Below are positions 60,622-64,000 of a stretch of 64,000 bases of DNA, piece after piece. The stretch is from Paracentrotus lividus (lineage: Eukaryota; Echinodermata; Echinoidea; Camarodonta; Echinidae): NCBI GenBank assembly GCA_940671915.1, contig CALNVZ010003432.1, positions 2,890,469-2,954,468 of the forward strand, written 5' to 3'. Within the stretch, counting starts at the first letter, position 1. Each line of letters opens with the position of its first letter. Position numbers and translations under genes: made by a program. The notes beneath the pieces were generated by a model. The model saw only the letters and a list, made by a program, of their open reading frames with translations, did not search any database and was not told where the DNA came from.

Positions 60622-61540
60622 CAACCGGTACGGAACCGACTCGCGGATCCGATTTACCTCAGTTAAGGGTACGGCGCCGATATCCGGTCTCGGTCAACTC
60701 GATAAAGAAACCGAGCCTCGATCCGGTTATGCAAGGCGAAGCCTGAGGCACAAATGGGATTCGGCACCGTGAGAGAAATGACCCAGCACTTCAGCCTGAC
60801 TGAATTAGCCAGTGAACCGCCACCGTTGTAAACCGATGTATAACCGTTTAGGATCTCCCGTTAGTCGAACGGGCAAAAGGATTAGCATACACTCGGCGCG
60901 AGCCGTAGCAGTTATAATCCTGGACGCTGCCAAACCTGTCAGATATCAACGGTCCCGTACTTGAGGGACCGAGATTCCGAGCAGCGAGGTTTGTCCGCAG
61001 TGTTCGACCCAATTATACTCACCCCCGCAAATCCGAGTGGTGAAACAGCCTCACCCCCTGCAGGGGGGACTTCTCAGAAGAAAACACACGCTGCTTCGCC
61101 AATTTCTTCCCGCTTCTTCTTATTTGAAGAAGACAACGTAGAAGAAAAGACAAGAACGAATCTGTAAATAAAAAGAGAAAGAAAATGTTAATACACAAAG
61201 GGGTAAATAGGCGGTCTAAAAAAAGAAGCGGAGCACAAAACTCTGTGCCCGCAAAACACACACAACACTCAAACGTAAACCACGACACGTATTACATACA
61301 CGAGAAGAACGTACGAAAGTCTACGGAAAGAGAGCGTGAAAAATAAACGATCACCGAGAGAATAAAAACTATCAATCTCGTAAACCAAAAAACTAACCCA
61401 AAAAGAGAGCTCAGAATACTCAAAATGATTATCCTGGCAATATAACTGCGAAACACCGCAAGGAAGCCAAAAGGAGAAAAACACGCTATTTTAGGCGCGG
61501 GCAAAAATACACGACTTATCTCGACGAGGCGAAGAAGATT

Positions 61541-61702
61541 AAGGAAGAGTATAGGACGTTTCGCGCGCATCCTCGTCAATGGAGGGCGGCTATTCATGGG
61601 GGGTGGGGGGGGTAAATAGGCGAATGATAGGGCAAAAATTTCGGTGTAAATTTCGGTTTGGGGCGATTCGAGGTCGAATAGCAATGGTAGGCAAATGTAT
61701 AG
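61541..61702. repeat. DIRS right inverted terminal repeat
   Basis: AGGAAGAGTATAGG, CGCATCCTCGTC, GGCGAATGATAGGGCAA and TCGAATAGCAATGGTAGGCA in the inverse order of the left repeat. The outermost bases beyond ATGTATA differ between ends, as expected for DIRS. Confidence 0.85.
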
Positions 61703-61832
61703 TTCTATTGAAGTAAATCTAAATTTTATCGTGACTATTGTTCATTGGAAGACACAATGGTAGTGTATTTCATATGCTAAACGTGATCATTCGAGCGTCG
61801 TGCATAAATTATGGAGTAAAAATTTCTACGTG

Positions 61833-62848
61833 GGGGGGGGGGTCCGTTGTCCGGACACTTAACGTTAAGCAGATAAAAACATCATCATAGCCATTCCGTG
61901 TAACTAGACACCGTGAGCTGAAATTTGCAACTTCTTTTAATCCAAATAATTTGTTCATTTTTGGCTATTTTTTTCTTCAAAAGGTGTCAATCTTAATAAT
62001 TTTTCAATGCAGTTCTGATAGGGGGAAAAATATCGCATGGTTGACGTCCCTACTCTTAGTCCCACACTACATTTTTTATGCGAGTTTCATGTTTTTACAC
62101 TTTTTTTGTCACGCAAGTCACGTTTTCATATAGTCACTGACTTGAAGTAAAAAGTCAAGTGGAAGTGAAAGTTGAGATATTTATTGCCTAATGTCTCAAA
62201 ATTAAGTCCTGAAAATTTGGTATAAATGGGACCAGTACTTTTTTAGAAAAATACAGTTAACGTTAGATCTAAGTACAGTAAGGTCAAAAATTTTAAATAG
62301 TGTCGTGTCATGCGAGTCACAACACAAAAGTTGAAATATCTCCAACAAAAATGGCTATAGTCTACATCAAAAATTTTGCTTTCCAATATGTATGATCAAT
62401 AGTTTAACTGAAATGTAAAAATAAAAAAGGCCTGCAGAATAATGTTTCCGAATAATCGACCTTTAAAAGTTGAAATTTTGGAAAAATGTCACGCGAGTGC
62501 CGAGTCACAATGAATGGCTGATCATCATCTTTTGCTCTCGTCTCGATGTTCTCAAAATTTTTGCAGTAAATAGCAAAAATGGAAAGACTTCCTTTTGTAC
62601 CAGCCACTTTTTTTTGCTCGCTCTTTGCCAACATTCTAAAAGAGGGCGATTTTTTGATGGGGTCTGAGTCACAATTTCGGGGTTTCCTTTATTTATTTGT
62701 AACTTTGAGGCTGTTTCTTTAGCTATTTATTGAACAATATGAAATCTAGTTCTTGCAATTTTAGAATCTTACTGGTTTGTGATGATGATCATAGACACCT
62801 GTTCGGGTCTTCTACGACAATTATATGCCTACACTGACCCTAACACTA
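61833..62848. other. Unassigned sequence right of the fold-back element
   Basis: Begins with a G run. No gene recognised. The word GAGTCAC or CAAGTCAC recurs about every 170-195 bp (near 62,115, 62,310, 62,500, 62,665). Confidence 0.4.
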
Positions 62849-63505
62849 CCCTAGGACACCGGATCGCGATACCCTAGCGACACCGGGTCCGATGACCCTT
62901 AGACACGGGTCTCGATGACCCTAGACACCGGGTCTCGATGACCTAGACACCGGATCGCGATGACCCTAGGACACCGGATCGCGATGACCCTAGGACACCG
63001 GATCGCGATGACCCTAGGACACCGGATCGCGATGACCCTAGGACACCGGATCGTCGCATGACCCTAGGAACCGGATCGCGATGACCTAGGACACACGGAT
63101 CGCCGATGACCCTAGGACACCGGGTCGCGATGACCTAGGACACCCGCGGTCGCGATGACCCTAGGCACAACCGGAAATCGCGATGACCCTTAGGACACCG
63201 GATCGCAGGATGACCCTAGGACACCGGGCGTCAGCGCGATGACCCTAGGACACCGGGTCGGCGATGACCCTAGGACACCGGTCGCGATGACCTAGAGACA
63301 CGGGTCGCCGATGACCCTAGGACACCGCGGTCGGGATGACCCTAGACACCGGGTCGCGATGACCTAGGACACCGGTCGCGATGACCCTAGGACACCGGGT
63401 CGCGATGACCTAGGACCGGGTCGCTGATGACCCTAAGGACACCGCGTCGGGATGACCCTAGACACCAGTGTCGCGATGACACCCTAGGACGCCGGGTCCG
63501 ATGTC
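62849..63505. repeat. 24-bp minisatellite, ~27 units
   Basis: Consensus unit about GACCCTAGGACACCGG(A/G)TCGCGAT. Units vary by many one-base insertions and deletions. Outside the array both flanks carry CTACACTGACCCTAACACTA, so the array arose within a larger repeated frame. It is too irregular and has no spacers, so it is not CRISPR. Confidence 0.85.
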
Positions 63506-63659
63506 TAAGAACCAAGTTATAATATACTACACTGACCCTAACACTAACCCTAGGATACTGGTTTCGATAACCTTAACACTGATAGATCTGTAATATGCTA
63601 ACCTATATAATATTTATTCCAAAAGATACACAGGTTGAGATAACTAGGATTAACATTGT

Positions 63660-63860
63660 TCTCGCAAAAAATGAATATTTAAAAAAAAAAAAAATTAAAT
63701 GGGGGAAAAAAAAAATTTTTAAATGGAGAAAAAAAAAAAAAAAAAAAAGTCTTTAAATTTTTAAACGCCTCCAAAAAAATTTTTTTTTCTTTGAAAAAAA
63801 AACTTAGAAAAAAACGAAAAAAAAAAATATGAAAAAATTTATTAAAATAGAAAATAAAAT
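63660..63860. other. Low-complexity A/T homopolymer sequence
   Basis: Long A and T runs with occasional G runs; likely poor consensus quality. Nothing can be called here or reliably to the window end. Confidence 0.6.
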
Positions 63861-64000
63861 TTGACCATTCCTAAAAACGATTTATTTATGCTTAGAAATC
63901 CATTTTACAACATATCCATACTTTTTTTTTTCACTTTTAGTGCTGCGTACAAAAGGAAGTCTAGCCGCAAAAATATTTGGAATATTTGTGCTTTGTTATA

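Larger units (their letters stand above)
55612..61718 (-). mobile_element. Degenerate DIRS-like tyrosine-recombinase retrotransposon
   Basis: A 6.1-kb GC-rich insertion. The - strand carries, 5' to 3', a gag-like region, RT plus RNase H, and a tyrosine recombinase; all are broken by frameshifts. It has inverted terminal repeats, and near its 3' end an internal region joining the complements of both outer termini, the hallmark of DIRS elements, which lack an integrase and a long target duplication. The trinucleotide AAT sits at both junctions (55,612-55,614 and 61,716-61,718). The uninterrupted target is visible in the other arm of the fold-back element (near 45,148 and 52,721). Confidence 0.85.
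52607..61832. mobile_element. Fold-back element with three nested insertions (complete copy)
   Basis: Left end CACGTAGAAATTTTTACTCC at 52,607; right end is its inverse, finishing TTTCTACGTG at 61,832. Arms: left 52,607-52,913 plus 53,501-53,700; right 53,722-54,084, 55,583-55,611 and 61,719-61,832. With insertions removed the arms are ~512 and ~509 bp around a ~20-bp spacer. No coding capacity, no convincing target duplication at the outer ends. Confidence 0.75.

Noticed and set aside
56000-61300. GC-rich island as bacterial contamination or a transferred gene cluster
   Set aside because: Bounded by inverted repeats and an internal complementary region, with RT, RNase H and tyrosine-recombinase relics; it is a DIRS element.
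62849-63505. CRISPR-like array
   Set aside because: Units are contiguous with no spacers, and the context is a eukaryotic genome.

Overview
The window is a piece of a metazoan nuclear genome, most likely a marine deuterostome and probably an echinoderm (sea urchin-like). The grounds are GT-AG spliced genes, a conserved animal centrosome/basal-body family (ALMS motif), a DIRS-type tyrosine-recombinase retrotransposon, a tRNA-derived SINE of a type I associate with sea urchins, abundant TACATGTA-rich AT-biased intergenic DNA, and a very dense load of short inverted-repeat elements. The taxon is an inference; no marker gene proves it.

Layout. (1) 1-4,264, + strand: the 3' exons of a coiled-coil protein I cannot name, including an exon present as three tandem copies separated by 35-bp introns. 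(2) 4,265-11,484: mostly intergenic, with a SINE carrying a perfect 12-bp target duplication and a nest of MITEs. (3) 11,485-25,805, - strand: at least eleven exons of an ALMS1-like gene. Splice phases agree across the junctions I traced, and it ends in a complete ALMS motif. Its largest exon holds a roughly 1-kb patch (about 21.19-22.21 kb) with several frameshifts and two in-frame stops, while everything around it is clean. The 5' end of the gene was not found. (4) 25.8-40.7 kb: no convincing gene; MITEs, a 0.8-kb polypurine tract, small tandem duplications, and a mariner-like element built from four ~200-bp modules. (5) 40.7-55.7 kb: a ~7.4-kb segment occurs twice in direct orientation on either side of a 25-N gap; the first part of the second copy is full of single-base indels. 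This looks like two overlapping contigs that were not merged. (6) 55.6-61.7 kb: a degenerate DIRS-like element on the - strand with inverted terminal repeats, an internal complementary region, and relics of gag-like, RT/RNase H and tyrosine recombinase domains. (7) 61.8-64 kb: unassigned sequence, a 24-bp minisatellite and low-quality A/T-rich sequence.

The most informative structure is a nested set of insertions. A ~1.04-kb palindromic (fold-back) element with ~510-bp arms was split by a ~0.57-kb hairpin-ended element in its left arm, a ~1.49-kb element with a 9-bp target duplication in its right arm, and the 6.1-kb DIRS element near its right tip. Removing the three insertions restores two arms of nearly equal length (about 512 and 509 bp).

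No tRNA, rRNA, CRISPR array, operon or bacterial-type system was seen. The two host genes converge on the 4.3-11.5 kb interval and share no visible functional link beyond a possible cilium/centrosome theme, which is speculative for the left gene.
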